In this document: piece by piece, positions 21,451-33,400 of the stretch
Position numbering within the stretch: the stretch's first letter is position 1
Layout of the letters: each line of letters starts with the position of its first letter
DNA from: Crocodylus rhombifer
Taxonomy: Eukaryota; Chordata; Crocodylia; Crocodylidae
Direction: 5' to 3'
Assembly: GCA_038503035.1 (NCBI GenBank)
Contig: JAVSML010000993.1
Location: 62,001-126,000 of the forward strand
DNA length: 64,000 bases
The notes under the pieces: generated by a model
Told to the model about the DNA's origin: nothing
Databases searched by the model: none
What the model saw: the letters and a program-made list of their open reading frames with translations, nothing else
Position numbers and translations under genes: made by a program

Positions 21451-22286
21451 AAGGTGGAAATGTGTTCTGAATACACACATTTTTATAGATTTAAAAATTG
21501 TGTATTTTTCCACAAGGCCAAAATAAAATAATTTAAAATCCTTGAGCAACTTGGTGCGGTGACTAATATAGGTGTTTGTGACTTAGACAACAGAGTAAAA
21601 ATAGAGAGGGTAATTTCAGCCCATCTTGGGAACCCAGGAATTAAAGAAAAGGAGATGTACTTTTTCTAATGTTTTTAACATGAGTTTGACAAAGCAGTAA
21701 AATTTTTCCAATATTCTTAGGATATTGTAAATTTAAATAGTTTACACCAAAATTTTGGTTACAAAGATGACGTGGCTTTCAAAGGAAAGACCGAAGATGT
21801 AGAAAAAGATGGTAAGACAGGCCAAGGGAGTAGCAAGAAAACTGAGACTTAAGGTCACTAAAGATAAAACTAAAGAAAAAACTAAATACATTATTGTAAT
21901 CTGATAAGAAGACCTTTAGTAAATCCATATAATAGTAAGTAATCAAAGATATCAGATGGTAGACAATTTATATACATAGAAGCATAAAATTCAAATAAAA
22001 TTTGATGGGAAACTAAATTGAAACATGGGATAATATTATTTTTCCTACAGGGAATTTGTATTTCCAAAAGATTATTGAGATAGATCAAACTGTGGATATA
22101 AAAGACTATATTGAGGTCTAATGCTTTGATGGAAGTGAGACCTGAGTTCATACTGAAAAGAAAGACAGACAACTAATACTTTTAAATAAAACCTTGAGAT
22201 AAATTTGGGGTTCAGTAGAAGAGAAACATGGGAAAAAAGTGTTCTGAAGACCAACTATAATGGAGTATAGTTAATGTAATGAAGTC
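21451..22286. other. AT-rich intergenic stretch
   Basis: No recognisable feature apart from short open frames. Confidence 0.35.
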
Positions 22287-22858
22287 CTATGGCACTTGTA
22301 CACGTGACTGTCGTCATGGTGTTCAAATGACAAAAATGTAATTTGTGTGGCTTAATGGCATCACGCATTACACGTGTGCCAGTTTTGGAGGGTTAAAATG
22401 ACTTTTCAATGTTGCAAAGTGCAATGATGCAGCTGTCAGCTCACCCCCCAGCCATGGGAGAGGTGGGCAGGCTCCACAGAAAAAAGGAATCAGGCCCCTC
22501 GCTGCTTCTGCCTTCAGTAGGCATCTGGCTGCTATAGGCCCCTACTAAAGGCAAAAGTGGTGAGGAGCCTGATCCTTTCTTTTTTTTATGGAGCCTACCT
22601 GCCTCTCCCATGGCTGGGGGGGGGGCGAGCAGCCAGCAGGCTGAGTATTCCCTGAGCTGCAAGGGGCCCTGGTCTTTCCCTCCATGGTGGTGGCAACCAC
22701 CAAGGTCACCTGGGCAGGCCACTAGCAGGCGGATGCTGCCCCAGCTCAGAGGCAGCTCCCGGTCAGATCCATGTCTTCCCTGAGCCCACTGAGGCTTCCA
22801 GCACCCTGTGCACTGTCCCTGCTGCCTGGAACACCTGTCACATGTACAAGTGCCCCTA
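22287..22858. mobile_element. Fold-back hAT-type MITE
   Basis: The left end reads GGCACTTGTACACGTGAC and the reverse complement of the right end GGCACTTGTACATGTGAC (17 of 18). With four more bases on each side the flanking octamers are ATGAAGTC and ATGACTTC (6 of 8), consistent with a decayed hAT target duplication. Inside, two arms of about 80-90 bases (about 22443-22524 and 22537-22626), beginning with CCCCCCAGCCATGGGAGAGG and its complement, form a long hairpin. The 158-residue minus-strand frame across it is an artefact of this GC-rich fold-back. Confidence 0.78.
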
Positions 22859-24575
22859 ATGACTTCAGTGGGCAGAACATAGGCAAGGCAGGCTAGATAA
22901 GCAGAAAGACCATTCAAATGCAGTTCAGCCTTAGGTTGACCAAGGTCAACTTTGAAGAGACAATCCTGAGCAAGATTTAAGACAAGTTAATGTGAATTAC
23001 CAGCAATGGCAAAAATATGATCCTGACAGAAGGGTGGGGAAAGTTGTAAGAGTGGCCAAGGACCTGTTAGGGTCTATGGATCCAGAGAAGAAGAGTAGTA
23101 AGAGAGAGTTTGTATGTCAATGAGGAAGGGAGCATCTTTTGCCCTGTGTTATACTGCACTTAACCCAATGGAGTTTTTGTTCATGACTGTGGCTTCTATG
23201 TAATAAAATACAAATAATAAGTATATAATAATAACAATACAGTGAATAGGAATGGAAGAATAGGTTCAAAATATTGCAATGTTCATATTAGGCAGCTGTA
23301 ACAAAAAAAATTACTATGTAGAGAATGCTATTGAAATTTTGACTATTTAAAAGAAAATTAAATATGATAAGGAGAATCATTCAACTATTATCTGCCATAT
23401 TAAACAACCTGACAGATTAAGCACTTTGTAGATCATTGCCCTGTATTAGTATATCAGTGGCATTTAATGATAAAGATTAAATACATGTTCAGTGCTTCAC
23501 AGAAAGCTATAACTTACAGTGAAAACATAAATGGTCATCTAAAATGCCTTTTCTTTGTACAGCTATTAGGGTTTTTCGTGGAAAACGCAGGGTAAATTGC
23601 TGTGTATGATTCTTTTTTGCAGTGCAGCTTCATCAATTTTATAACTACAATGCTTTTACAGTGACACTTTAAGACTTTTAATGACAGAATTTACTTCACT
23701 TTCTGAAAAGGCTTTCAAAGTGCCAGAATACAAACACTAGCCACCCTTGTTCCTGTCACCATATATCATCCAAGGGAAATAAATATTGTTATATACGGCT
23801 TTCTTTTATGAAGATGATTACTGTGAAAGTTCTTTCCTATGTCAGAGCTATAAGCTATACAGAGACTGTATGACTGTGCAGAGCCTGTGTTTTCACCTCT
23901 AGGAATGCATTGCTTGTTCCAACTTTATCTTTATGGCATGCTACAAAGTCCACCTTCTCTCCCAAGGGTTTTGGAGAGACAGGAAAATTATGTAAATAGT
24001 TATGGGTGGAAGATGGGGGAGAGATCATTTCTCTTTCTGATTTTCCTGGGTTTTGCTGTTTAAAATTAGGTGGCATTGCTGACACTACAATGAGTAATAT
24101 TTTGATGACTGTATTGTCAATAATCTCAAAGATGCCTAGAGCAAATGGATATGTGCTCTTATTTATAAATCAAGATAAATAAATAATAAGCTCTATATGG
24201 TTGCCTCAGGTTGTTATTTTTTTTTCTTTATTGGCTGATTGTGGATTAAAGAAATAAACACTGTAAATCTTATTTCTCTGTAATTTGAAATCCAGAGACC
24301 AAATAATCAATTCAAATAGGAAAAAAACTGTTGGAGGCCTAAGATCAAGATAAATTATCTGATGCTCTTGAAGCTCCTGAAATCCCATCCCTTCTGTAAA
24401 AGATATCTATAAGCACATATAAAGAGCTGGAAGCATAACTGTCTCTGCACATCCCATGATATAATGACATTTCATAAGGTTTGCCGAAAGCAACAGGGCA
24501 GCCAAATGAAAGGCTTATCACTCCATCCTGCTTCTTGAATCCCTTTCTGACTCCTCATACATTACTTCTGAACTG
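22859..24575. other. AT-rich intergenic stretch
   Basis: No gene or delimited repeat recognised. Confidence 0.35.
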
Positions 24576-24878
24576 TAGAGGCACATCTACACGTCACCAT
24601 ATGGAGACATTGCTATGGCACCATGCTTTAGTGCTTCCTTTTGGAAGTACTAAAGCATGGCACAATATGGGCAGTTACTGTGCCATGCATGCAGTGCACA
24701 GTTAGATTTAACCACTACATCACTGTAGTGGCGCACTATACCAGGGGACCACACTGCTGTGGTTATTTAGCTGCTGATCACATGTAGATCCATGTTATCA
24801 CTACATCACTGTAGCGTGCCATACAGGAACGTAGTACATTGCTACATCGCTGCAGGGTGATGTATAGATGCACCATAG
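24576..24878. mobile_element. MITE with ATCTACAC-type inverted termini
   Basis: The left end GGCACATCTACACGTCAC matches the reverse complement of the right end GGTGCATCTATACATCAC in 14 of 18 positions. The interior has recurrent ACTACATCACTGTAG palindromes (near 24712 and 24796). No 8-bp duplication could be confirmed. Confidence 0.68.
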
Positions 24879-25929
24879 GAATACAAACAGACTGTGAACT
24901 GTATCGGACTCCGTTTATTTACCTTTGGAGGATAAACAGCAGGAATCAAAATGGTTTCCTTGGAATCAGTGGGCCTGGTTCTGGTTTCACTTGTTATGGA
25001 CATATAGCAGTGTAGCCCCTTCTCTCTTCCCTGGAGGCATATCTGATTTATACCCCGTAACTGAGAGCAAAAGCAGACTCTATTCATTTTCAACTTGGTA
25101 CTTAGACAGAAAAAAGTAAAGAGAAATCACTGTCTACTGGCTAACTCTCAGATGTGGGTGGCTTTACTATGCTTAGTTCATTTTTTATCATTTTATACAA
25201 ACTGAGGGATTTCTTCAGTGGATTTTGGCAATTGGTATCAGTGCTAGTAACATGTGAACCACCTTAACTCATGCTAACAAATTTCATTGCATACTAATAG
25301 TGCACTTGTATGCAAACGTATACAACAACTAAGCTGTGAGTCCCTGCATAAATCACACAAGCCATTTGAAGTAACAATGATATGAAAAAAGAGAAAGAAA
25401 GAAAAAAATTACTGCCAGGTTACTGATTATATCACTACAATTTATGTATGCTTTGGGGGCCCAGTATAAGCCCAGCTGGTTTTTAAATGACACGTTTCTC
25501 TTTTGGGCATCCCTTCTATGCTTAGCTAATTGGCAGAAAGGAAAGAAGAATTGTCAAACCTCAAATTAGCCTCCTCTGATAGTATGCCACATCTGTTTAT
25601 TTGTCAGTGTGGTAATACTTTAAGAGTGCGGAATAATTTGTTTGCAATAAACAAACGATTAATGTTAAACTTTAGCAGCCTAAGAGCACCAGGAGAATAG
25701 TAACATTCCAGGAGCATGTATGGACTATGCAACAACCTTTGCAGATCATTAGTCAACATAACACTAATGCCTTATCTTTTCTGCACTGTGTTAAATCAAA
25801 CTTTGCCCCAAATCCAAAGCAATGATGCTTTGAAAGAAGATCACTAACTAAAATATATTAACACCTTTGTTGCTCTTGGGTCCAGCAATCACATCAGGTG
25901 TACCTGCCCATACATTTTGGTGGAGTAAA

Positions 25930-26745
25930 CTAATTAGCTTTACAGTGACTGTATCTACACATGCAAATAATCTGGGAGCAGTTTATTATCAAGTAAATTA
26001 CCTGAGAGTAAATTCTTGCGGGCACTTGTCTCCACATGCAGGGACACAGGACCAGATGTGCTGCTCCTACCAGTAGACTGCTCCCGCACCCTGTGGCCCT
26101 ACAACAGGCCTCTGTTAGTCCCTGTGACTTCACCTGGCCCTTGCTAGTCAGGGGCTAGCACCCAGGGACCAGGAGATAGCCATCTCCTGGCAGGGACTGA
26201 GACATTGTTCCCTATAACACAGGAGCTGCCTGCTGTCAGGCAGGCTCCACCACTGGAGCCTGGGTGGGGACAATGTCCCCCTGCCCTGGCATCAGGGAGC
26301 TCCCAGCTCCCACTCCATGATTACAGGGCACAAACTAGGAAAACAATCTCCCATTGCTGGCCCTGTGACTGCAGAGCAGGCACTGGAAGAGAAGGATCTC
26401 CCAGCCTGGGCCCCACAAACATTGGTCTCAGGCTGGGAGATGAGGATCTCTGAGCCCTGTGATACTAAAGTAGGACATGGGAGCTCCCTGGTGCTGGGAC
26501 AAGGGAATATTGTTTCTGTCTGGCCTCCAGTGGCAGGGCCTACCTGGCAGCAGGTGGCTCCCAGCCATCTACATGTGTGCTACTGTGTTGTAATTAACCA
26601 AGAGAAAATTTGCTACTTGCATTTGCAGGTAGCAAATTTAGTTATCATTAGAGCCAATTACTGCTCAGTAAGTGTCTGCACATGTAGACACAGATGCTTA
26701 CTATGCAGTAATTAGCTCTATTGTGCAGTAAAGAATCTCATGTAG
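25930..26745. mobile_element. Composite palindrome-rich MITE region
   Basis: Several inverted repeats follow one another: a GACCAGGAGATAG/CTATCTCCTGG type palindrome near 26170, CTCCCAGCCTGGG answered by CAGGCTGGGAG near 26397-26442, and a hairpin of about 70 bases at 26649-26720 with arms AGAGCCAATTACTGCTCAG and its complement. Outer ends with ATCTACACATGC (about 25952) and TGCACATGTAGAC resemble other MITE termini in this window. No coding capacity is convincing; the 132-residue frame at 26317-26715 lacks any domain. Confidence 0.5.
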
Positions 26746-26749
26746 CTGC

Positions 26750-26885
26750 CCCCAGTAAAGTGTCACCTTTTACACATGTGCTGGTATTAGGGTGAAGTAA
26801 ATTAATTGACTCTACTGTAAGACAGTTCTGTTGGGGGCAGTTGCATCTTACAGCAGAGTAATTAACTGCCCCAGACACCAACTTG
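26750..26885. mobile_element. Hairpin MITE, sister copy of the one at 40111
   Basis: The whole element folds on itself: AGTAAATTAATTGACTCTAC near 26795 pairs with the complement of GCAGAGTAATTAACTG near 26855, around a GTTCTGTTGGGGGCAG centre. The sequence TGTGCTGGTATTAGGG and the centre recur in the element at 40111-40256. Confidence 0.68.
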
Positions 26886-29030
26886 GCAGGGGAAAGGTGG
26901 CTGGAAAAAAAATGGCCGTCACTGCAACTGCCCCAGGGGCACAACTACATTGCTGTGCATTCAATATCTCACTACCTTTCTGGCACATTAAGAGAACTGT
27001 GGGACGAATTAAGGGGAGTGAAAGGAGACAGTCATTCATGAAGGTTGATACTGCATCACAAAAAGAAAAGGAAATGAAGGAATATAGTTCTTTCAGGCTC
27101 GAGAAAGACAGCTAAAATTTATACTTTACAAAATTTGACGACTTAGAAGAATGGGAGTTCACATAGTCTTGCTGAGCTGCATTTTCACCTTTTTTTGCTG
27201 TTCCCTAAAAGCAAACTGAATCTTTGAATCACCTTTTTTTATTAAGTTTACTTGCATCTAAGGCTAGAAACCCTGCCTTGACAAGAAACCAAACTTTCTT
27301 TATCTATCTCCCTTCTTTCTCACATGTACACCATGAGAGTTTCCATGTCTGCATCAGATACATGGCATGATCAAAGATTGGCTTCTGCTATATAGCAAGA
27401 AGCTGCCATTCAAGAGGATGGGGCCTTGCTGTGTTGGGCGGCTTTGAATTTTTGTTTGTTTGTTTGCTTGTTTCCTCATGAGTCAAATACCAGTCTCAAC
27501 TGCTTTTCCAATTGGCAAAACAGAGGCTAAATGTAGTATACAGCTCCAACAGAGAAAGTGGTAGAAGGACAGGAATCAATTAATTGCAATTACAGAAGGC
27601 AAATGAAATTATATGAAAACTCAGCCCCACGCCAGGTATTCTTCCCCAGATTTGTGGAAAATCTCATGTCTTTCCTTAAAGGAGATGTGCAAATTAAAGC
27701 ATTGTGGCTGGAAAACAAGACCTGCAGCTGCCCCTCATTAGAGATGCAGGCCTTTAAAAAGAGGAAACATTTGATTCAAAGATGTAACAGGATGTGTATT
27801 TTTTTTCTAGGAAGGAATACCGTCCATACACCCTGGGCCAGGAAAAACTCTGCTTTCTCTCTCTCCGGTTGACCAGCAAGGGAAGTTCAGATGGTACACG
27901 TTTGGCACTGAATTTATAAACCTGCTGAAGTATAGCCTCTTCTAAAGGCCAGGAATAGCTGTCAGATAGTCTTTCTAAGTAATCTGGAATAAAATTTTGT
28001 ATCATAAAGAATCTATGTGTCAAAACATATTTATCCCATTCTACTACTGAGACTTAAAATTCAGAGACAAACTCTCATGTGCTATAAGTTTAATCAGTGG
28101 CTTAGTTCCAGCTCCACTGCATCTACTTTCCATGTTGTCAACAAAATTCCTATTGCAAAATAAAAGTTTCCTTGCTCCCTCCTCCCCCATGCAATGAACC
28201 AATGAATGATACAGCAAAGACAGGACTGCAAACAATGAATGTGTAGCACCAAACAAAAGAAAGACAGGAATTTAACATTTTTTCTATGCATAATAATTTC
28301 TTAATTTAACAGTTAGGTTTATACTACTACCTATAAACATTTAATTTCATTTAATAATGCATCAGACAGTAGCACATCATTTTAAATTTTCTGAGTTGAC
28401 CAAATCTATTTTACTTTTAATAATTTGTTTCCAGTTTTCAAAAAGTCTTGGCACCAGCCTCTTACTACACACACACGTGCACATTCCATTATCAAATTAA
28501 AACAAATGGAACAAATCCTGTACCTTTTCCTCAGGTTTTACTCACTCAAAAGGAGTGTTTCTTGAAATCAGTAAAAATTGAATGAGGATTTGGCCCACTG
28601 CTAAAATGAAATTAAGGTGAAATACATCTTTTTATTTTCCCTCTGTCATAGCAAATTGAATGCATGAGCACTTTCAGAAAAGCTCAATCTGGTAAATGTG
28701 TTTCACCTCAGTAGATTCAGTTAGAAGAAAAGCACTCTTGATGGGTCACCACAATCTGATCTGGACTACAGTGTAATTTATTTCTGTTCATTTTAGGTTT
28801 GATTAGATATCAAGAAAATGAACTGGCCTTCCCACGCTTACCATATTCTTCAATAAAGGTTTCTAAACAGTCAGGTAAAAGTACATAGGGCATTTCTACC
28901 AAGATGAACATACCTTAGGAGCTTTCCAATATTCATTTCAATAGGAAATAACAGACAATCTAGAAAAATATCTTAAGCAGAGCATAATACTAATCTTAAC
29001 TATAATGACAACTTGTGGTCACTTCCTATT
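26886..29030. other. AT-rich intergenic stretch
   Basis: Contains a short (GTTT)n run near 27450-27470. No gene or delimited repeat recognised. Confidence 0.35.
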
Positions 29031-29632
29031 TATAAAATAATAGTTGGCCATGGACAAAGAAGAATAGATCTGCTGACCATGGAGGGGAGCCATGGGTAGG
29101 TGAGGCTGGTGCCCAGGCAGGTGCTGTGGAGGGCCACTATGCTGCAAGCTGCAAGACAGCTTGGCCCTAAACATCATCCACTGTGACTGTTCCTGGTGCC
29201 TGGGGGGCTCCTGTGGCCAGGTCCCTGCAAAGGGGACAGCTCTGCTCCACTCGTGCTGTGCCCGGTGCACAGAGGCTGAGCTCGGAGCTGGGAGCCTCCC
29301 AAGCCTAGTGTCCTGCTCAGCCAGGCAGCATCCTCTCATGGGCAGGACAGCTGCAGCCCATCCCTGTGGAGCTGCATGGGCCAGGGTGGGCCAGGCCAGG
29401 CTCCACACCAGGTGGCTCTGGGCGCCCCTGCCTGTCCACCACAGCTGGAGACTGTGGCGCTCTGGGACAACCCCTTGGTGCCCTGGTGCCACCCCCATTT
29501 GTGTGGGATGGGGTGTCTATCTAGCTAAGCCCACCCTAGTTTTGTTTTCCTGATGTGCCAGCACTCCAGCACTTTACAAGATAAACATTGTGGGTTTCTT
29601 GGCACTCTGGCCAAAAATGTTGCCTACCCCTG
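29031..29632 (-). mobile_element. hAT-type element, one end identified
   Basis: On the minus strand it starts at 29632 with CAGGGGTAGGCAACATTTTTGG, a hAT terminus. The body (29070-29520) is GC-rich and the open frames of 130 and 159 residues on opposite strands across it have no recognisable domain. The partner terminus was not found; the left limit is set where the GC-rich body ends. Confidence 0.55.
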
Positions 29633-30985
29633 TTCTAGATCCTTACTCACATCCTTTCAGAAATGTAGATGACTTCCCCAATGAAAACTAGAGGGAAGTT
29701 TACTGCAATAATCAAATAAGTGAATAATGCAGTGAAAAATTTAACAGAATGGTCAAAGGGCAGGGCCCACCCAGTTCAACATAGCACAGAATTCCTGAAT
29801 ATCACAGTCCACCATATCTCCATGAACTGTGTCCCCCAGAGCTCTTTAGATGTATGTTTCCCTGTGAAATGGCACATACATATTAGAAGGCTTTGAGCAC
29901 TATTCCATTGGTGATGATAGAAGCAAAACTTTCTGGTGTTAAACAACAACATTCATGGCTGGCAAGCAAAAGGTGGAGAAAAAAGCAGAGGCTCAGGTGT
30001 TCTAGGGACAACAGTGATGCTACAAGCCAGAAGAAAGCAGCTGGAATATAAATAGGATCAGATGTACCAGTGAGTACAAGAAAACAGATGAATCAGTGAC
30101 CTGCAATTCCACAAGCAGAGACCAAGAAATAAGAGGACTAATTATACAAGGATGCCTGTCAAAACAATTTATGATACAATCCACTAAGACTCTTAGGTAA
30201 GTTGTCTAAGCCCTGGATACTGCCAAACTGGAGTTCTTAGTGTATAACAAACAAATCAAGGAAACAGCTTCCCTATAGATCCATCCACAAATAGTGCATC
30301 TTGGTTGCACTAAATACTTTTCTCTCAGTCCCTCCTGCCTATGATTTTCCAAATGCTCCAGGAACATTTTAGGTCCTGAAACTACTTCACATACTCTAAA
30401 AAAATATTTTCTAATGAGCCTCAGGGACTTGTTGCACAGAGAACTTACGTTAAATACGTATACATGTGTTAAATATGTAGAATTTTATATGGTATTAAAG
30501 TTAGAACATGTTCATAGCAGGCACATAATAATGTTCATTATGAATCCTAGCAGGCACATCTTGTGTTTCATTGCTAGAAGGCTGGCAAGCAAGAATCCTG
30601 GCATGCCATACTGAAGTGTCTTTTTCTCAATTTTCTGACAGCAGCTGAAAACAACCAAATGCAGAAGACATCCTGAATTGGCCAACAGTCTCACTGGTGA
30701 TATGAATTCCCATCCCTTCCTGGCCTGGCATGGGATATCAAATCCCTCTTTGACTGACTGTCCCAGCTGGGATCAGATCTCCAGCATCTTTTTGGAAATG
30801 ATGAGTGGCAGAATTGAACAGAACAGATGAAGAAGATGAGTGGCAGAATTAGTCTAATCAGCACACATGCTGTGCTTCGGCAGGGCAATCTCTTGCCCCT
30901 AGTAAGGTGCTACTTTGAGGCGCATGATGTTGCCATGGGCATCACACAGGCCCAGTTGCAGTAGGCCCAGCATGATGCCTTGCAA
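29633..30985. other. Intergenic stretch
   Basis: Unique-looking, with a 35-bp-period duplication of GATGAGTGGCAGAATT at 30800 and 30835. Part of 30880-30985 may belong to the Harbinger relic that follows. Confidence 0.35.
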
Positions 30986-31481
30986 ACAAGGATGCTACTA
31001 GTCCAGTATTGAATGCCACCTTGTCTCTGCTGAGAATTACCAGTGAGCTCAGACTGGTAGAAGCATCTCACACTTGGAACCTGGGACAACAAGCAGTGGT
31101 GGCAAAACTTTTTGGTGTCCCATGGCAACTTTGTGCTAAGCTGGCCTCTCTTCTGCTACACCATGACTTTGGGCTTCTTTATCTTATGTCCATTGAGTGA
31201 TGCATGGCCCTGATTATTTGGAAGTAGGTGAACACTGACAGTCTCTCTTCTATCACCAGCTAGTGCACAAAGTCTGCAACACTATGCTTGAGAAGCTAGG
31301 GATTCAGCTCATCCAGCTCAGGGACCTACTGGAGGTTATCGCTGGGTTTGGACAAGTGGGCTTCCTGAACTGCATGGGGGCCCTCAGTAGAACCCATATA
31401 TCTATTCTGAGTCCTTCTCACTGTGCGTTGGTTTACATAAATCATAAGGGGTCTCTAGGGAGTCATAGGCCACTTCACTAA
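30986..31481 (+). pseudogene. PIF/Harbinger transposase remnant
   Basis: Two plus-strand frames carry a decayed DDE transposase of the Harbinger (HARBI1-like) family. The first reads LNATLSLLRITSELR..; the second, after a frameshift and stop, reads VIAGFGQVGFLNCMGAL followed by SRTHISILSPSHCALVYINHKG. In active members this block reads GFPNC.GAIDGTHIPI..P......Y.NRKG and contains the first catalytic aspartate; here that Asp-Gly is replaced by Ser-Arg, so the copy is inactive. Similarity stops abruptly at about 31481, where a CR1 fragment begins. The rest of the catalytic domain is missing from the adjacent sequence. Confident about family, not about element boundaries. Confidence 0.72.
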
Positions 31482-31482
31482 T

Positions 31483-32315
31483 ATGAATGTTGGGTCATCA
31501 GACTGGGTACTTGATACCCATAAATTCAGGAAATCTGTTTTCCTAGATCAGATAACTTGCCACCTGGATAAGGAAAATGATGTCAATGTCATATACTTGG
31601 ATTTCAAAAAGGCTTTTGACTTGGTTTCCCACAGTGGCCTCAGGGTAAAATTGGCAAGTTGTGGCCTCAACAACTTAGTGGTCCCGTGGCTAGGAAATTG
31701 GCTCGAAGGTTGGACCCAGAGAGTGTTAATAGATGGAACTGACTTGATGTGGTGAAAGGTGATCAGTAGGGTCCCTCGAGGCTTAGTACTCAAACCAGAG
31801 TTTTTCAACATCTTCATCAACAATTTGGACATGGGTGTGGAAAGTGTACTGGCAGAGTTCGCAGATGACATCAAGTTATGAGGAAGCACAGTCATGCTGC
31901 AAGACAGGGTAAGGGCACAGGCTGACATGGACAGGCTTGGACAGTGGGCAGATCTAAACCTGATGATGTTCAAGACCAGAAATGTAAAGTGATCCATCTG
32001 GGGGGAAATCACCCACAACATACTTACAGACTCGGTGGTGCTACATTAGCCAGCACTAAAACAGAAAGAGACCTGGGGGTCACAATCAACCATAAAATGA
32101 ATATGAGCCACCAGTGTGATGCTATAGCTGGCAAAGCAAACAACATTCTGGCATGCATCAACTGATGCATCACAAGCAAGACCAAGGATGTCACTCTCAC
32201 ACTCTACTCAGCATTGGTGAGGCCACAGCTGGAGTATTGCATCCAGTTCTGGGTGCCACAGTTCAAGAGGGATGTGGATAGTGCCAGGGCCAAAGCAGCA
32301 CTCCCAGCTGAGCAT
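31483..32315 (+). pseudogene. CR1 LINE reverse-transcriptase fragment
   Basis: The plus strand encodes the reverse-transcriptase core of a CR1 ORF2 protein with several stops and a frameshift. Landmarks in order: VIYLDFKKAFDLVSH (31590-31634), the NWLEGWTQRV block (about 31696), FNIFINNLD, the catalytic box FADDIKL (about 31858-31878, where CR1 usually has FADDTKL), then DRLGQWADLNLM, and in another frame CKVIHLGGNHPQHTYRLGG and ERDLGVTINHKMNMSHQC. It runs on to GQLEYCIQFW-like codons near 32230 and stops about 32315. The copy lacks the endonuclease domain and the 3' end, so it is a dead internal fragment. Its start abuts the Harbinger relic exactly, suggesting insertion or recombination there. 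Confidence 0.9.
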
Positions 32316-32640
32316 CACTTCTAGGCTGTTCTGATCACAAAAGCCTTGTCAGACAATGTTCTGGGACAACCTTCTGGCACACATTTGCAATCCCTTTCAT
32401 TCAATGAGCTGTACCTTTAATGTGCTTTTCTAAAACATTTCAGCCATGAAAACAAAAGCCATAGCACAAGCAACTGTGATGAGCTTAAAACTCATGACAT
32501 TGTGAAAACTACTTGTGCTTGTTACACCTTACACTGTGATCCACATCTGTTGATTGGTGTTAGTACTAGCTTGAGTCTGGAGCAATCACACTGCAGGCCA
32601 GGAGGAACCCGGAGGACTGAAATGTAAGAATCTGCACCAG
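32316..32640. other. Intergenic stretch
   Basis: No recognisable feature. Confidence 0.3.
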
Positions 32641-33000
32641 CTTTCCCAGTTCCTCCCCACTCCTCAGGGTTCCCCCCTGCTCCTTCCCCCTACTTACTTG
32701 TGGCTGCCTGTTCTGTCTGCCCTAGGAGAGCAGGCAAAGAAGAGTTAACCTGCTTGCCCAGATCCTGCTGCCACCACTGTTGGAATGCTGGTTTTCTCAG
32801 GGCTGAGCCTACCCAGACAACAGCAGCTACAGTGCTGGCTGAGCAGGCAGATTAACACTTCCCTACCTGCAGGCAGATTAACCCTTCCCCCAGGACAGAG
32901 TGTGGGCAGCCACAGGTAAGTGAGGGGGAGTGGACGGGGGCAGTGAGCAGGGATCCAGGGTGGCAGTGGACCTGATCTGAGCCCATGGAAGGGATGGTTT
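32641..33000. mobile_element. Fold-back MITE-like element
   Basis: CCCCCTACTTACTTGTGGCTG at about 32685 is answered by its near complement GGGCAGCCACAGGTAAGTGA at about 32908, giving a hairpin with a loop of about 200 bases that includes duplicated GCAGGCAGATTAAC at 32843 and 32869. Boundaries are approximate. Confidence 0.5.
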
Positions 33001-33114
33001 ACACTAAGGTGTAGCCTAGAGTACCTACACCTTACTATAACATGAGCTGGGTAACACACATAGGTGCCAAGAACATAGGGTCCCAAGAGCCCTGCCCCAC
33101 CCTTGGGAAGAAGG

Positions 33115-33400
33115 TAGGGTGACCACCCATCCATAACTGGGCAGGACAGTCCTGAAATAAGAACATTAAGTCCCATTCCCAGGTTTCATGACTCTGAGGT
33201 AGCATTGTCTCTCATATTCCCAGTATCGTGCAGGGATCCAGGTTTTCTGTTCACTGCAGAAAAACATGGAAAATGGAGTGTTTCCCGTTGCAGGCTGACA
33301 AAGTTCCTCTCACAGGGAGTGGGATGCAGGGGGTGCCACATGCATGTATGCGTGTACACACACTTGCAAGCTGCCAGGGAATACATCCCCAGGCAGTGGT
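33115..33400 (+). mobile_element. hAT-type element, left end only
   Basis: Starts TAGGGTGACCACCCATCC and runs through GGGACAGTCC-like and CAGGGGGTGCCACATGCATG words. The TAGGGTGACCA terminus is shared with the right end of the complete element at 57740-58032. The right terminus was not found. Confidence 0.5.

Noticed and set aside
22441..22917. 158-residue minus-strand open frame
   Set aside because: It crosses both arms of a fold-back hAT element and has no recognisable domain.
29019..29553. Opposed open frames of 159 and 130 residues
   Set aside because: They overlap in the GC-rich body of a hAT-like repeat; neither shows a domain or splice context.
31548..32021. 157-residue minus-strand open frame
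   Set aside because: Antisense shadow of the CR1 reverse-transcriptase fragment.
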